A DNA stretch of 64,000 nucleotides from Rubrivivax sp. (GCA_030681795.1 JAUXRG010000064.1:16483-80482), one strand, 5' to 3'; shown: positions 10,101 to 19,231, numbered from the stretch's first letter. Notes: generated by a model from the letters alone, not told the origin. Program-made: numbers and translations.

Positions 10101-12210
10101 CCGAGTTCCAGCCGCGGCCGTCGTCATAGCGCCAATACCACTGGCGTTCTTCGCTGATCAGCTTGACCTGCAGATCCTTGGCCGGGTGGAAGCGGCCGGC
10201 GCTGTCCACGCGCACGAGTTCGAATTCGGCCAGCGATCCCTCCTGCACCACGTGGCGGTCGAACAACGGGCGTATCGCCAGCAGCCGCGGCGCGGGCCAC
10301 CAGTTGCGCTCGACCGAGCGCACCACCGGCCGGCCACCCGATTCGAGCAGGCTAAAACTGCCGCGCACCCGCATCGGCGATCCACGCTCGGCCAAGGCCG
10401 GCGCCAGGCTGACTTCGGCATGGCCGGCTTCGTCGAGTTCGGTGTCGGCGATGTCTTCGCGCTTGCTGGCCTTGTCGTCGGCAAAGTCGCCGAAGATGAA
10501 GCCCGGAAATTTCTGCTCCAACGGGTTGAGCTGGCGCTGCGTATACACGCTGGCCTGCAGGCGGTTGCCGGCGGCCGGCGCGCCGTAAAGGTAGTCGCCC
10601 TGCACCTGCACCGCCAGGGCCGCGTCGCCCTCCAGCACCGCGTCGGGCGCCTTCAGGTCGAGCTTCATTCGTTCGGGCAGGAATTCCTCGACCTGGAAGC
10701 TCCACTGCGCATCGGGCAGCTTGGCCGCGGGGTCGACGCGGGCTTGCAGCATCCAGCGGCCGGTGGGCGCGTCGGGCGGCAGCGTCACCGCCTGCTGGTA
10801 GTGCGCGCTGCCCGTGGCGTGCGGCTTGACGAGCTGGTTCAGCAAGTTGCTGCCGTCGGGCTTTTTCAGCGTCAAGGTCAGCGGCACGGCCGTGGCCGGC
10901 GCGCGGCCGTCGGCATCGCGCGAGAGCACCGAGACCTGGAACGCCTCGCCGGGGCGGTACAGGTCGCGCCCGGCGTAGATGAAGACCTTGTTGTTGCGCG
11001 AGGCGTGCCCGGTGGCGTCGAACTCCGACAGGTCGAGCCCGGGCTCGCGCAGCGACAGCGCGGACAGCTCCTTGCCGCGCCGCGCCAGCAGTACGCGCGC
11101 CTTGTCGCTGCGGCCGCTGAATACCGCATGGCCGTCGCCATCGGTCTTGGCCTGGGCCAGCGCACGGCCGTTGTCGTCGATGAGCGAAAGCTCGATGCCC
11201 CCTATCGCGCGCCCCGACTTCAGCGACGTGCTGAAGACATCCAGCTGCGCGGCGTGGCGCCGCACATGCAGGCCGATATCGGTGACGTAGAAGTGCGTGA
11301 CCTGGTATTCCCAGCCGAAGCGGCCAGGCTGGCTCATCACGGCCACATAGATGCCGGGCTCCTGCAGTTCCTTGATGCGCTCGACCGGCAGGAAATTGAC
11401 GTTGCGGCGATTCGGCCGCGCATCGGTCGTGAAGCGGCCGATATACACGCTGTCGGACATCTCGCGCAGTTGATCCAGCACATAGCCACCGACGCTGCCC
11501 TTCAGGCGCTGGCCTTGGCCCTCGCCGCCTTCGTCGCCGTCGTACTCTTCGTCGTCACCTTGGGTGCGGGCTTTGCCGCGTTCGCGCCGGCCGCCGACCT
11601 GTTCCAGGAAGCCTGGCAGGGCCTCGGGCCTGACGCGCAGGAACTGCACATCGACCTCGGGCACGTTGATGGTCACGACCGGCAGGCCACCGTTCTGCGC
11701 CGCCGGCAGCACGACGCCACGGCTGGCGAAGTAGTAGCTGGTGGGCATCGCTTCGCTGAGCTGCTCGCACTTCTGCGCGACGGCCAGCTTGGCGCCCGAC
11801 CTGGCGGAAAGGTCAGCGCTCAGCGTGACGTGATATTTGCGCTCGGGCGTGACATAGGGCAGGTAGAGCACGCGCGGGTTGTCACCCAGCACCCAGCGCG
11901 CCTGCAGCGGCCTGGCCTGTTCGGCCGGGGCGGCCGGGTCAGCCTTCGGGCCCTCGCTGGCAGCCACCAGCTTGCCGAAGTCCTGCCCGCGCTGGAGCGC
12001 CTGCGTGAAGCTCACGGCAATGGCCGGCGCGCCGTCGAACATGCGCGCCTTGCAGTCCACGAGAGCAAACGCCTGTTCGGTGCCGATCCCGGCGCTGGAG
12101 CCCAACTCCGCGACCTGCTGGCGTGACTGCCACAGAGCCCAGGCACCCAGCGCCGCCGCAGCCACCACGGCCGCAGCCGCCACCGCCATCTTCGCCGTCT
12201 TCGTCGTCAT
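7129..12210 (-). CDS. yfhM: Bacterial alpha-2-macroglobulin family protein
   Basis: A 1693-residue envelope protein. The start at 12210 is preceded by a good AGAGGAA Shine-Dalgarno; an upstream open stretch to 12381 is not needed. The N-terminus is an uncleaved-looking membrane anchor (MTTKTAKMAV followed by about 20 small hydrophobic residues) with no lipobox, unlike E. coli YfhM, which is a lipoprotein. The thioester motif is intact in MYPYGCLEQTTS, so protease trapping by covalent capture should be possible. The body shows the MG-domain style beta-sandwich series, for example YAGRDLYRPGEAFQV. It is transcribed with pbpC, fitting the known idea that the pair protects and repairs peptidoglycan after proteolytic or mechanical attack. 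Confidence 0.95.
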   Translation of the reverse strand: MTTKTAKMAVAAAAVVAAAALGAWALWQSRQQVAELGSSAGIGTEQAFALVDCKARMFDGAPAIAVSFTQALQRGQDFGKLVAASEGPKADPAAPAEQARPLQARWVLGDNPRVLYLPYVTPERKYHVTLSADLSARSGAKLAVAQKCEQLSEAMPTSYYFASRGVVLPAAQNGGLPVVTINVPEVDVQFLRVRPEALPGFLEQVGGRRERGKARTQGDDEEYDGDEGGEGQGQRLKGSVGGYVLDQLREMSDSVYIGRFTTDARPNRRNVNFLPVERIKELQEPGIYVAVMSQPGRFGWEYQVTHFYVTDIGLHVRRHAAQLDVFSTSLKSGRAIGGIELSLIDDNGRALAQAKTDGDGHAVFSGRSDKARVLLARRGKELSALSLREPGLDLSEFDATGHASRNNKVFIYAGRDLYRPGEAFQVSVLSRDADGRAPATAVPLTLTLKKPDGSNLLNQLVKPHATGSAHYQQAVTLPPDAPTGRWMLQARVDPAAKLPDAQWSFQVEEFLPERMKLDLKAPDAVLEGDAALAVQVQGDYLYGAPAAGNRLQASVYTQRQLNPLEQKFPGFIFGDFADDKASKREDIADTELDEAGHAEVSLAPALAERGSPMRVRGSFSLLESGGRPVVRSVERNWWPAPRLLAIRPLFDRHVVQEGSLAEFELVRVDSAGRFHPAKDLQVKLISEERQWYWRYDDGRGWNSGFHVQEELVEARTLALKDRGKIALPVRWGRYRLEILDPETKQGVRYAFYAGWGAQDADDMGNRPDRVQLKLQGAPFKPGQVARLNIKPPHDGEALVTVEGDRVLWSKRLAVRAAGADIEIPIDEAWKRHDLYVTVAAFRPGSQGDRVTPARALGLVHLPLSREDRKAGLEIVAPAKTQPEQPLAVTLKAPRLAGKQALVTLSAVDVGILNITRYKTPDPADFFFGKHRYGADMLDIYGRLIEKMEGAQTKQRFGGDSAKRDTQSMPRKVLLVDLFSGPVLLDAKGEAVVNLKLPDFNGALRLMAVLSSADSYGSAQAETVVAAPLVAELAMPRFIAPGDRATIALDLTNLSGAAQAVKVQLQASGPLRITGKQEVIKLADKQRRVLRFQAEATDAYGLAPIKLSVSAGALKLTREAWLQVQPATPLVRDIKRTRLEAGASLKLDAAALDAYWAGSAAMNLTASDRPPIDIREQVRGLLMYPYGCLEQTTSSAYPLVFIDDAAATQFGLTPIRREERAKRLDGAFARLSGMQQPRGGFGLWAASNPHEAWLSAYVTGFLQDARDAGFNVPEAMLKRSLEALGEQFQRAPGLQIQPPKEVRRDANGRIVDHRDLETLRMAHQRFAEATHVGYILAREQKAPLATLRTLFESHRANARSPLPLLQLGIALKLMGDAARADQAIEAALKTPYGLQPRAGDGTDYHGGEWLGDYGSRIRDLAMGYALMQRHKLTHDKRDSLLFDLADDFAQRRYYSTQERLALFLAMQSAQGSGAEAAKGWKASLVQGGATEAWGGSTSLQREITPAKLKSGVQMRNEGAAPLYIEIASQGYPIKPQAPRADTLSVERSLWATDGKPAAGRQFSTGEMLIVRLRVQSKQAIKDGLVVDRIPAGFELENLNLSQGPKGGEFTVEGTNIATANGNERIVHTEYRDDRFVAAARLGGEKLDLFYLVRAVTPGQYVVPAPFAEDMYRPELRGIGKAEPDITVVDKRAVP

Positions 12211-12236
12211 TCGATTCCTCTCGGGAGATGGCGACA

Positions 12237-12485
12237 TCATCGCAAAGTTCTCACCGGGCTCAAGCGCTGCCGTCGCTGCACGGCCCGCAGAGAGCGGGTC
12301 AGCGCGACTGCGGCGAGCACGAGCGCGGCGGTGGCGGCGACCCGGAATCCGCCCGCGCCCAGCAGCGCGGCAATGCGGCACTCGGCGACCAGCCAGGGGA
12401 ACAATCGGCCATCAAGCTGGCGGAGCGCCCGCGTTCGTGCCGCCTGCAGCCCGAAGTTCGACTCCCGCCGGCGCCGGCACCCCAT
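12237..12485 (-). CDS. Possible small membrane protein, doubtful
   Basis: An open frame of 82 codons between the divergent yfhM and helicase genes. Its C-terminal half holds one convincing hydrophobic stretch (about 20 residues, IAALLGAGG...) followed by basic residues, as in a single-pass membrane protein. The N-terminal part is arginine-rich and unconvincing. Its ATG shares the CATG palindrome with the helicase ATG on the other strand. I cannot exclude chance coding in GC-rich DNA; without homologues it should be treated as a possibility only. Confidence 0.22.
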   Translation of the reverse strand: MGCRRRRESNFGLQAARTRALRQLDGRLFPWLVAECRIAALLGAGGFRVAATAALVLAAVALTRSLRAVQRRQRLSPVRTLR

Positions 12486-14583
12486 GGCTCCCGCTACAGC
12501 TGGACGCGCATACAGTACGGCTTTCCGCAGCCCGAACCCGCCTGTGCCCGCCACCGTCACGTCGCCCGTTCATTCGCGCCTGAACCCGCAACAGCGCCGG
12601 GCGGCCGAGCACCCGCCGGCGGACGGGCCGTTGCTCGTCGTCGCCGGCGCGGGCAGCGGCAAGACGCTGACCCTGGCCGCGCGCCTGGCCTGGCTGGTGC
12701 AGCAGGGTGCCGACCCCCACCGCGTGCTGCTGCTGACCTTCTCGCGCCGCGCCGCGGCCGAGATGGCGCGGCGCGCCGGGCGGCTGCTGCACGAGACCTT
12801 GCGCCTGCCCTCGAATACCGCGCCACCCACCCTGCCCTGGTGCGGCACCTTCCACAGCGTGGGCGCGCGGCTGCTGCGCGAAGAGGCACCGCGGCTGGGC
12901 CTGGCCCGCGGCTTCACCGTGCTCGACCGCGCCGATGCGCAGGACCTGCTGGCGCTCACCCGCCAGACGCTGGGCCTGGCCGAAAGCGAACGGCGATTCC
13001 CGATGGCGCCCACCTGCCTGGCGATCCACTCGCGCGCCGTCAATACGCGCCAGCCCTTGCACGAGCTGCTGCTCGCCACCTACCCCTGGTGCCGCGAACA
13101 CGAGACCAAACTGCAGCGCCTGTTCAGCGCCTTCACCGAGGCCAAGCTGCAGCAGCAGTCGCTCGATTTCGACGACCTCCTGCTGGCCTGGTGGCACCTG
13201 ATGCAAACACCCGCGCTGGCCGAGCGCCTCGGCGCGCGCTTCGACCATGTGCTGGTCGACGAAGTGCAGGACATCAACCAACTGCAGGCCGACCTCCTGC
13301 TCGCCCTGGCCGGGCGGGGCTGCAAGCTCACCGCGGTGGGCGACGATGCGCAGTCGATCTACGCCTTTCGCGGCGCCGACGTGCGCCACATCCTGGCCTT
13401 TCCGCAGCGCTTCGAGCCCCCGGCGCGCGTCGTGACGCTGGAGCGGAATTACCGCTCCACGCCGCAGATCCTGAACGCGTCCAACGCCGTCATCGCACTG
13501 GCCGCCGAGCGCTTCGACAAGCAGCTGTGGACCGAGCGCGCCGCCGGCTGCAAGCCGCGGCTGATCACGGTGGAGGACGAAGCCGCGCAGGCGCGTGGCG
13601 TGGCCGACGCCGTGCTGGCGCAGCGCGAGGCCGGCCTGGCGCTCAAGCGCCAGGCGGTGCTGTTCCGCGCCGCGCACCACAGTGCGGTGCTGGAGCTCGA
13701 GCTCGTGCGCCGCGGCGTGCCCTTCGTCAAATTCGGCGGCCTGCGCTTTCTCGAAGCCGCGCATGTGAAGGACGTGCTGGCGGTGCTGCGCTGGGCCGAC
13801 AACCCGCACTCAAAGCTCGCCGCCCTGCGCGCGGCGCGGTTGGTGCCCGGCATGGGGCCCGCCAGCGTGCGGCGGCTGCTCGATCACGGCGGACCCCTGA
13901 CGGCTTTCAAACCCCCGAGCGCGGCGGCCGCGCCCTGGCGCATGCTGACTTCGTTGCTGGAACACCTGCGCAGCGAGGCCGCGGCCTGGCCCGATGACCT
14001 CGCCCGTGTCGTCGCCTGGTACCAGCCCCACCTGGAGCGGCTGCACGACGATGCCCGCGTGCGCCTGGCCGACCTCGGCCAGCTCGTGCACATCGCCGCC
14101 GGTCACGCCAGCCGCGAGCGCTTCGTCACCGAACTCACGCTAGCCCCGCCCGAGGCCAGCAGCGACGAGGCGGGCCCACCGCACCGCGACGAGGACTACC
14201 TCATCCTGTCCACCATCCACTCGGCCAAGGGGCAGGAGTGGAACGCGGTGCATGTGCTCCACGTGGTGGACGGCTGCATGCCCTCCGACCTGGCCACCGG
14301 CAGCGCCGCCGAGATCGAGGAAGAGCGCCGTTTGCTCTACGTGGCGATGACGCGCGCCCGCGACGAGCTCAGCCTGTGGGTGCCGCAGCGTTTTCACGTC
14401 ACGCAGCAACGCGCTTTGGGCGGGAGGCACCTGTACGCGCTGCGCTCGCGCTTCATCCCGGAGAGCTTGCTGGCGCACTTCGAGGTTCTGCAACCCGAGG
14501 CGAGCGAACCCGAGGCGCGGTGCATGGGTGCGGGCCCGCCGCTGCTGGACCTGGCTGCGGCCTTGCGCGGCGCCTGGCCGTAG
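12484..14583 (+). CDS. UvrD/Rep-family ATP-dependent DNA helicase (superfamily 1A)
   Basis: About 699 residues with all SF1A motifs in order: Walker A VAGAGSGKTLTLAARLAWL, motif Ic region SLDFDDLLLAWW, DExx box VLVDEVQDINQLQADLL, motif III VGDDAQSIYAFRGAD, motif IV LERNYRSTPQIL, motif V STIHSAKGQEWNAVHV and motif VI LYVAMTRARDELSLW. It unwinds DNA in the 3'-5' direction in known relatives and serves in repair. Its length is close to UvrD/Rep, but the C-terminus is short and it lacks obvious nuclease motifs. The start is ambiguous: ATG 12484 or GTG 12544, the latter beginning 27 bp before the conserved segment RLNPQQ. Confidence 0.93.
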   Translation: MAPATAGRAYSTAFRSPNPPVPATVTSPVHSRLNPQQRRAAEHPPADGPLLVVAGAGSGKTLTLAARLAWLVQQGADPHRVLLLTFSRRAAAEMARRAGRLLHETLRLPSNTAPPTLPWCGTFHSVGARLLREEAPRLGLARGFTVLDRADAQDLLALTRQTLGLAESERRFPMAPTCLAIHSRAVNTRQPLHELLLATYPWCREHETKLQRLFSAFTEAKLQQQSLDFDDLLLAWWHLMQTPALAERLGARFDHVLVDEVQDINQLQADLLLALAGRGCKLTAVGDDAQSIYAFRGADVRHILAFPQRFEPPARVVTLERNYRSTPQILNASNAVIALAAERFDKQLWTERAAGCKPRLITVEDEAAQARGVADAVLAQREAGLALKRQAVLFRAAHHSAVLELELVRRGVPFVKFGGLRFLEAAHVKDVLAVLRWADNPHSKLAALRAARLVPGMGPASVRRLLDHGGPLTAFKPPSAAAAPWRMLTSLLEHLRSEAAAWPDDLARVVAWYQPHLERLHDDARVRLADLGQLVHIAAGHASRERFVTELTLAPPEASSDEAGPPHRDEDYLILSTIHSAKGQEWNAVHVLHVVDGCMPSDLATGSAAEIEEERRLLYVAMTRARDELSLWVPQRFHVTQQRALGGRHLYALRSRFIPESLLAHFEVLQPEASEPEARCMGAGPPLLDLAAALRGAWP

Positions 14584-14634
14584 CGCGCGGCCGTCAGCGG
14601 AATCGCACGCGGCTGGCGGCTGGCTCGATTCCTA

Positions 14635-14711
<77 letters not shown>

Positions 14712-14751
14712 AACGGCGGATTGTAGCGGCGGCCCTGCACCGAGGCCGGCG

Positions 14752-15231
14752 TCAAGGCCGGTGCGGCGCCGGCAGCTGCTGCAACTGCCGCGCCACGGCC
14801 AGGCATTGCTTGATGTGCTGCTCGCACACATAGCGCAGCGCGGTGTAGGTGAGCGCGGCCGAGACCGCCTGCCCGGCCAGCGGCACGAACTTGGCGGCCT
14901 GCTGCGCGCTCAGTCGCATACCCACGAGCCGCAGCACGCGCAGCACGAGCGCCTGCGTGACGACCTTGCCCACCAGCAGGCCGCCGCTGGCGCTGATGAC
15001 CTTGTAGACGACGATGCGCCGGTCAGGGGCCAGGCGCTCGATCTGTGCCGGCGTGAGGCCGAACTCCGCGTTGATCTGCGGCAGCAGGCGCACCAGCAGG
15101 CCGACGTCCGTCACCCAGTCCAGCCCGGGCACCGGCACCATGGCCACGCCCGCGGCGAGCAGCGCACCTCGGGCCACGCGCTTGCGGCAGCGTGTCGCCA
15201 CCGCTTGCAAGTCGGCGCCTTCCTCGGGCAT
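14752..15231 (-). CDS. Small membrane protein, DUF697/YcjF-like
   Basis: A 159-residue protein with a basic N-terminus, a glycine/alanine-rich hydrophobic segment ending VPVPGLDWVTDVG and a second hydrophobic region after the helix-breaking VISASGGLLVGK. That pattern resembles the DUF697/YcjF membrane module often attached to or beside GTPases, but no GTPase is near. The function is unknown. The start is uncertain: ATG 15231 (GGAGG just upstream but very close) or ATG 15288, which shares the TCATGA palindrome with the start of the divergent EamA gene. I prefer 15231 because the EamA -10 box would otherwise lie inside this gene. Confidence 0.72.
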   Translation of the reverse strand: MPEEGADLQAVATRCRKRVARGALLAAGVAMVPVPGLDWVTDVGLLVRLLPQINAEFGLTPAQIERLAPDRRIVVYKVISASGGLLVGKVVTQALVLRVLRLVGMRLSAQQAAKFVPLAGQAVSAALTYTALRYVCEQHIKQCLAVARQLQQLPAPHRP

Positions 15232-15273
15232 CACCTCCCAGTCAGCAGCTGCCGCGCCGCGGCGTGGTGTTCC

Positions 15274-15286
15274 TAGAATCGCCGTC
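15274..15286 (+). promoter_or_regulatory. -10 box with near-zero leader upstream of the EamA gene
   Basis: TAGAAT at 15274-15279 ends 7 nt before the ATG at 15287, so transcription would begin at or next to the start codon. No Shine-Dalgarno is present and no good -35 hexamer is visible. This suggests a leaderless mRNA. Confidence 0.45.
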
Positions 15287-16210
15287 ATGACCACCGCCGT
15301 TGTCGCCCCCATCTCGCCCGCCGTCCGGTTCCCGGCCCTCATCGTCGCATGCCTGGCTGCGACTTGGCTCATATGGGGGTCGACCTACCTGGCCATCAAG
15401 TGGGCCCTGGTGAGTTTCCCGCCCTTTTTTCAGATGGGCACGCGCTTCGTCGCGGCCGGTCTGCTGCTGGGCGCCTTTGCCCGCTGGCGTGGTGCGCGCT
15501 GGCCGAGCCGCGACGAGTGGCTGAACGCCGGCGTGCTGGGCGCGCTGATGATAGGTGGCGGCTACGGCGCCACCGCAGTGGCCCAGGTGAGCGTGAGCTC
15601 GGGGCTGGTGGTGGCCTTCATCGCCGTCGTGCCGGCGCTGGTGGCGCTGGCCCAGTTGCCCTATGGCGTCAGGCCGTCCGCGCTCGAAGCCACCGGCATC
15701 GCCCTGGGGCTGGCGGGCGTGCTGCTGCTGACGCAGGGCCAGGGCTTTGCTGCGTCGCTGCCCGGGCTGCTGGCCATTTCGCTGGCCTGCATCACCTGGT
15801 CGCTGGGCACCGTGTGGGCGCAGCGCGGCCTGCCCGGCGGCAGGTCTTTGAGGCTGGCCGCCGGCGTGGCCGGCTACGCCAGCCAGATGCTGGTGGGCGG
15901 CGCCCTGTTGCTGGCGGCCTCGGTGGCGGCCGGCGAGCGCCCGGTGCTGCCGCCCGACGGCCGTGCGCTGGCCTGCTGGATCTACCTGGTGGTGGCCGGC
16001 TCGCTGATCGCCTTCAGCGCCTACATGCTGCTGCTGGAACGCACCAGCGCCACCCTGGCCTCGAGCTACACCTTCGTCAACCCCATCATCGGCCTGGTGC
16101 TCGGCGCAACACTGGGTGGCGAAGCCATCAGCGGCTTGGAATGGTCCGCCGCCGCGGTGGTGTTGGCAGGCGTGGTGCTGCTGCTGCTCGGCCGCCGTCG
16201 CTTCCCTTAA
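15287..16210 (+). CDS. EamA/DMT-family transporter (YedA-like exporter)
   Basis: A 307-residue inner-membrane protein with ten hydrophobic segments arranged as two EamA repeats. The first carries WGSTYLAIKWALVSFPPFF near the N-terminus, the second ends ASSYTFVNPIIGLVLGATLGGE, both hallmarks of the drug/metabolite transporter superfamily and especially the YedA/RhaT branch. Substrates of this branch are usually amino acids or small metabolites; none can be named here. It converges on the ThDP enzyme gene: the two stop codons share the palindrome TTAA at 16207-16210, so no room exists for a terminator between them. Confidence 0.9.
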   Translation: MTTAVVAPISPAVRFPALIVACLAATWLIWGSTYLAIKWALVSFPPFFQMGTRFVAAGLLLGAFARWRGARWPSRDEWLNAGVLGALMIGGGYGATAVAQVSVSSGLVVAFIAVVPALVALAQLPYGVRPSALEATGIALGLAGVLLLTQGQGFAASLPGLLAISLACITWSLGTVWAQRGLPGGRSLRLAAGVAGYASQMLVGGALLLAASVAAGERPVLPPDGRALACWIYLVVAGSLIAFSAYMLLLERTSATLASSYTFVNPIIGLVLGATLGGEAISGLEWSAAAVVLAGVVLLLLGRRRFP

Positions 16211-17925
16211 GCCCGTTGGCTCGCCGCGCTGCGAATCGCCGTCAGCGTGGTGCGGCTGGTCGAGACCTCGGCATCGAGTTTCAGGTGCAGCAGCGTCGGC
16301 GTGCCGGCCTCGATGGCGCGCCGCAACGCGGGCTCGAAGTCTTCGGTGCGGTCCAGGAACTCGGCACGCCAGCCGTAGGCCCGGGCCAAGGCGGCGAAGT
16401 CGGGGTTGAAGAGGTCGCTGCCGCTCACCCGGCCCGGATACTCGCGCTCCTGGTGCATGCGGATGGTGCCGTAAGTGCCGTTGTCGACGACCACGCTGAT
16501 GAGCTTGCCGGCGCCGTAGCCGGTGGCCGTGGCGAGCTCCTGGCCGGTCATGAGGAAGTCGCCGTCGCCGGCGAGGTTGACCACCCAGCGCTCGGGTTGC
16601 AGCAGCGCCGCGCCCACCGCCGCCGGCAGGCCGTAGCCCATGGCGCCCGAGGTCGGGGCGAGTTGCGTGCGGCCATGGTGCTGCAGGCCCGGGTAGCGGC
16701 AATAGCGGTGCAGCCAGCCCGAAAAATTGCCCGCACCGTTGGTGTAAATGGTGTCCTCGGGCAGCAGGCGCTGCAGGGTCTTCACGACCACCGCCATGTC
16801 CAGCGGCGCCACGCCGGGCGCCACCAGGTTGGCTTCGTAGTCGGCCCGCGCCGCCGCCGTGTGTTCGGCCCAGGGCAGGCTCGCCGGCGCGGCGAGGCCT
16901 TCGAGCGCCGGGGCCGCGCAAGCCATGGAGGCCTGCACCAACAGGTCCGCGGCATAGACACGGCCCAGTTCCTCGGCCCCGGCATGGATGTGCACCAGCT
17001 TCTGCGTCGGCCGCGGCGGTGTGAGCAGCGTGTAGCCGCCGGTGGTCATCTCGCCCAGGCGCACACCCAGCGCGATCACGAGGTCGGCCTCGCGGATGCG
17101 CGCCGCGAGCCTGGGGTTGGCGCCGATGCCCACGTCGCCGGCGTATAGCGGGTGGCGGTTGTCGAAGGTGTCCTGGAAGCGGAATCCACAGGCCACGGGC
17201 AGTTGCCAGGTCTCGGCGAAACGCTGCAGCGCCCATGCGGCCTGCGCGTCCCAACCCGAACCGCCGGCGATGACGATGGGCCGCTGCGCCTGCAGCAGCA
17301 TGGCGCGCAGGCTGACCAAGGCGTCGGGCGCGGGCCAGGCCCGCACCGGCGCCACACGCGGCAGCACGGGGGCAGTGGTCAGTGACGACAACATGTCCTC
17401 GGGCAGGGCCAGCACCACCGGGCCGGGGCGGCCCTGCATGGCGGTGTGGAAGGCGCGCGCCACGTACTCGGGCAGGCGCTCGGCGCTGTGCACCTCGGCG
17501 GCCCACTTGGCCAGGCCCAGGGTGCCGGGGCCGAACATCTGCCGGTAGTCGATTTCCTGAAAGGCCTCGCGGTCGCGCTGGTCGCCCGCCACCTGGCCGA
17601 CGAACAACACCATGGGCGTCGAGTCCTGGAACGCCGTGTGCACGCCAATGGCTGCGTTGGTGGCCCCGGGGCCGCGCGTCACGAAACATACGCCGGGCCC
17701 ACCACCGAGCTTGCCCTGCGCCTCGGCCATGAAGGCCGCGCCGCCCTCCTGGCGGCAGGCGATGAAGCGGATGCGCTCGCGGTGCTCGTAGAACCCGTCG
17801 AGCACGGCAAGAAAGCTCTCGCCGGGCACGCCGAAACAGGTCGTCACGCCTTGCGCAACAAGCGCTTCGACGAGGGCGTGGCCGGCCAGGCGTGCCGGGG
17901 CTGAGGAGGTAGGTAGGGAGGACAT
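16207..17925 (-). CDS. Thiamine-diphosphate-dependent enzyme, acetolactate-synthase-like
   Basis: A 572-residue ThDP enzyme. The PYR domain has the catalytic glutamate context GVPGESFLAVLDGFYEH and the segment CFVTRGPGATNAAIGVHTA. A central nucleotide-like domain follows, and the PP domain carries NLAGDGDFLMTGQELAT and the ThDP motif end VVDNGTYGTIRMHQ. This is the acetolactate synthase/benzoylformate decarboxylase group. No regulatory subunit gene adjoins it and no other branched-chain gene is close, so it is more likely a catabolic member than the biosynthetic ilvB. Start taken as ATG 17925; a GTG three codons upstream (17934) is also possible. Confidence 0.9.
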   Translation of the reverse strand: MSSLPTSSAPARLAGHALVEALVAQGVTTCFGVPGESFLAVLDGFYEHRERIRFIACRQEGGAAFMAEAQGKLGGGPGVCFVTRGPGATNAAIGVHTAFQDSTPMVLFVGQVAGDQRDREAFQEIDYRQMFGPGTLGLAKWAAEVHSAERLPEYVARAFHTAMQGRPGPVVLALPEDMLSSLTTAPVLPRVAPVRAWPAPDALVSLRAMLLQAQRPIVIAGGSGWDAQAAWALQRFAETWQLPVACGFRFQDTFDNRHPLYAGDVGIGANPRLAARIREADLVIALGVRLGEMTTGGYTLLTPPRPTQKLVHIHAGAEELGRVYAADLLVQASMACAAPALEGLAAPASLPWAEHTAAARADYEANLVAPGVAPLDMAVVVKTLQRLLPEDTIYTNGAGNFSGWLHRYCRYPGLQHHGRTQLAPTSGAMGYGLPAAVGAALLQPERWVVNLAGDGDFLMTGQELATATGYGAGKLISVVVDNGTYGTIRMHQEREYPGRVSGSDLFNPDFAALARAYGWRAEFLDRTEDFEPALRRAIEAGTPTLLHLKLDAEVSTSRTTLTAIRSAASQRA

Positions 17926-17977
17926 GAGCCGCACTGTAGCCCCAGTCCGTCCACTTCCCTCCAGGGCCGACGCAACC

Positions 17978-19231
17978 TCAGGCCACCGCGCTGGCCGGGA
18001 CCCGAATGCGCCAGCCGACCAGCACGGCCGAGATCACGCCCATGCCCATGGCGGCCGCGGAAGCCGCGAATACGGCGCTCTGCAATCCGTGGTCCATCAG
18101 CCAGCCGAACACCGGCGCGGCGGTGGCGAAACCCACGTCCAGGCCCGAATAGACCGTGCCGTAGACGCGCCCCGTGGCGCCGGGTGGCGCGGCGCGCTTG
18201 ATGAGCATGTCGCGCGAGGGCCCGGCCAGCCCGGCGCCAAACCCGGCCACGGCCACCACGCCACCGGCGAGCAGCGGCGGCAGCAGGCCGGTGGCCACCA
18301 GCAGCAAGAGCGCGGCCGAGGTGGCCATGGCCAGGCCGATGGTGCGCTCGAGTGCCGCCACGCGCGCCGTGACGAAGCCCCCGACGAGCATGCCAGCGGC
18401 TCCGCAGAGCATGTAGCCGGTGACGACGAAAGCCGTGGCCGAGAGCGGCAGGCCGTACATGCGCGCCAGGGCCGGGCCGGCAAAACCCTGAATCGCCGAG
18501 AGCGCCGCGGTGGTCCAGAAGAAGAACGAGAAGCACAGCCACACCGAAGGCAGACGCAGGAAGGCCATGGGGTGCTCGGCCGGCGCACCGTGGGCGGGGT
18601 GGGCGCGCTCATGGGCCCACTCGCCCCGGCGGTCGTCGATGACCTGGCGGTTCAGGGCCAGCAGCGCCATCACGCCCAGCGGCAGCAGGGCCGCGCTCAG
18701 GCACGCCGCGCGCCAGCTGCCGCTGAGTTCGCTGATGCCGATGAAGAACACCGGCGCCGCGGCCCAGCCCAGGTTGCCCGAGATGCCGTGCACCGAGAAG
18801 GCATGCCCCAGCCGCGGCGGCGAGACGCGCTTGTTGAGGATGGTGAAGTCCGACGGGTGGAACGGCGCATTGCCCAGCCCCGCCAGCGCCGCCGCCAGCA
18901 CCAGCCCGGCGTAGCCCCCCGCGCTGGCCGCCGCCACGGCCGCCGCGGCAAAGCACGACAAGGCCGTGAAGAGCACCGGCCGCGCGCCGATGCGGTCCAC
19001 CAGGAAGCCCGAGAGCGCCTGGCCGGCGCCCGAGATGACGAAGAACACCGTCATCAGCAGGCCGAGTTCGGAGTAGCTGAGGCCGAACTCCCGAATGAAC
19101 GCCGGGAACAGCGGCGCCAGCAGCAGATGGAAGAAATGCGAGGTGCCGTGCGCCAGGCCGATGAGGCCGATGACGGTGAAGTCGCTGCGCCCGGTGGGAA
19201 CGACGGCGGCCGGGGAGGAGGTGGAACTCAT
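17978..19231 (-). CDS. MFS transporter
   Basis: A 417-residue carrier with twelve predicted membrane helices. The loop between helices 2 and 3 reads [15 protein letters not shown], a good major-facilitator signature, and a basic/histidine-rich central loop separates the two six-helix halves. The early segment [19 protein letters not shown] resembles fosmidomycin-resistance and oxalate/formate type carriers, but the substrate is not deducible. It lies 52 bp upstream of the ThDP enzyme gene on the same strand and could share its transcript. It is divergent from nadA with an 79-bp gap that must hold both promoters. Confidence 0.9.
   Translation of the reverse strand: MSSTSSPAAVVPTGRSDFTVIGLIGLAHGTSHFFHLLLAPLFPAFIREFGLSYSELGLLMTVFFVISGAGQALSGFLVDRIGARPVLFTALSCFAAAAVAAASAGGYAGLVLAAALAGLGNAPFHPSDFTILNKRVSPPRLGHAFSVHGISGNLGWAAAPVFFIGISELSGSWRAACLSAALLPLGVMALLALNRQVIDDRRGEWAHERAHPAHGAPAEHPMAFLRLPSVWLCFSFFFWTTAALSAIQGFAGPALARMYGLPLSATAFVVTGYMLCGAAGMLVGGFVTARVAALERTIGLAMATSAALLLLVATGLLPPLLAGGVVAVAGFGAGLAGPSRDMLIKRAAPPGATGRVYGTVYSGLDVGFATAAPVFGWLMDHGLQSAVFAASAAAMGMGVISAVLVGWRIRVPASAVA

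Noticed and set aside
15242..17689. Minus-strand frame of 815 codons across the EamA and ThDP genes
   Set aside because: It overlaps the ThDP gene in another frame and the EamA gene antisense; no family features.
16207..17925. Biosynthetic acetolactate synthase ilvB
   Set aside because: No ilvH/ilvN small subunit and no ilvC adjoin; left as a generic ThDP enzyme.
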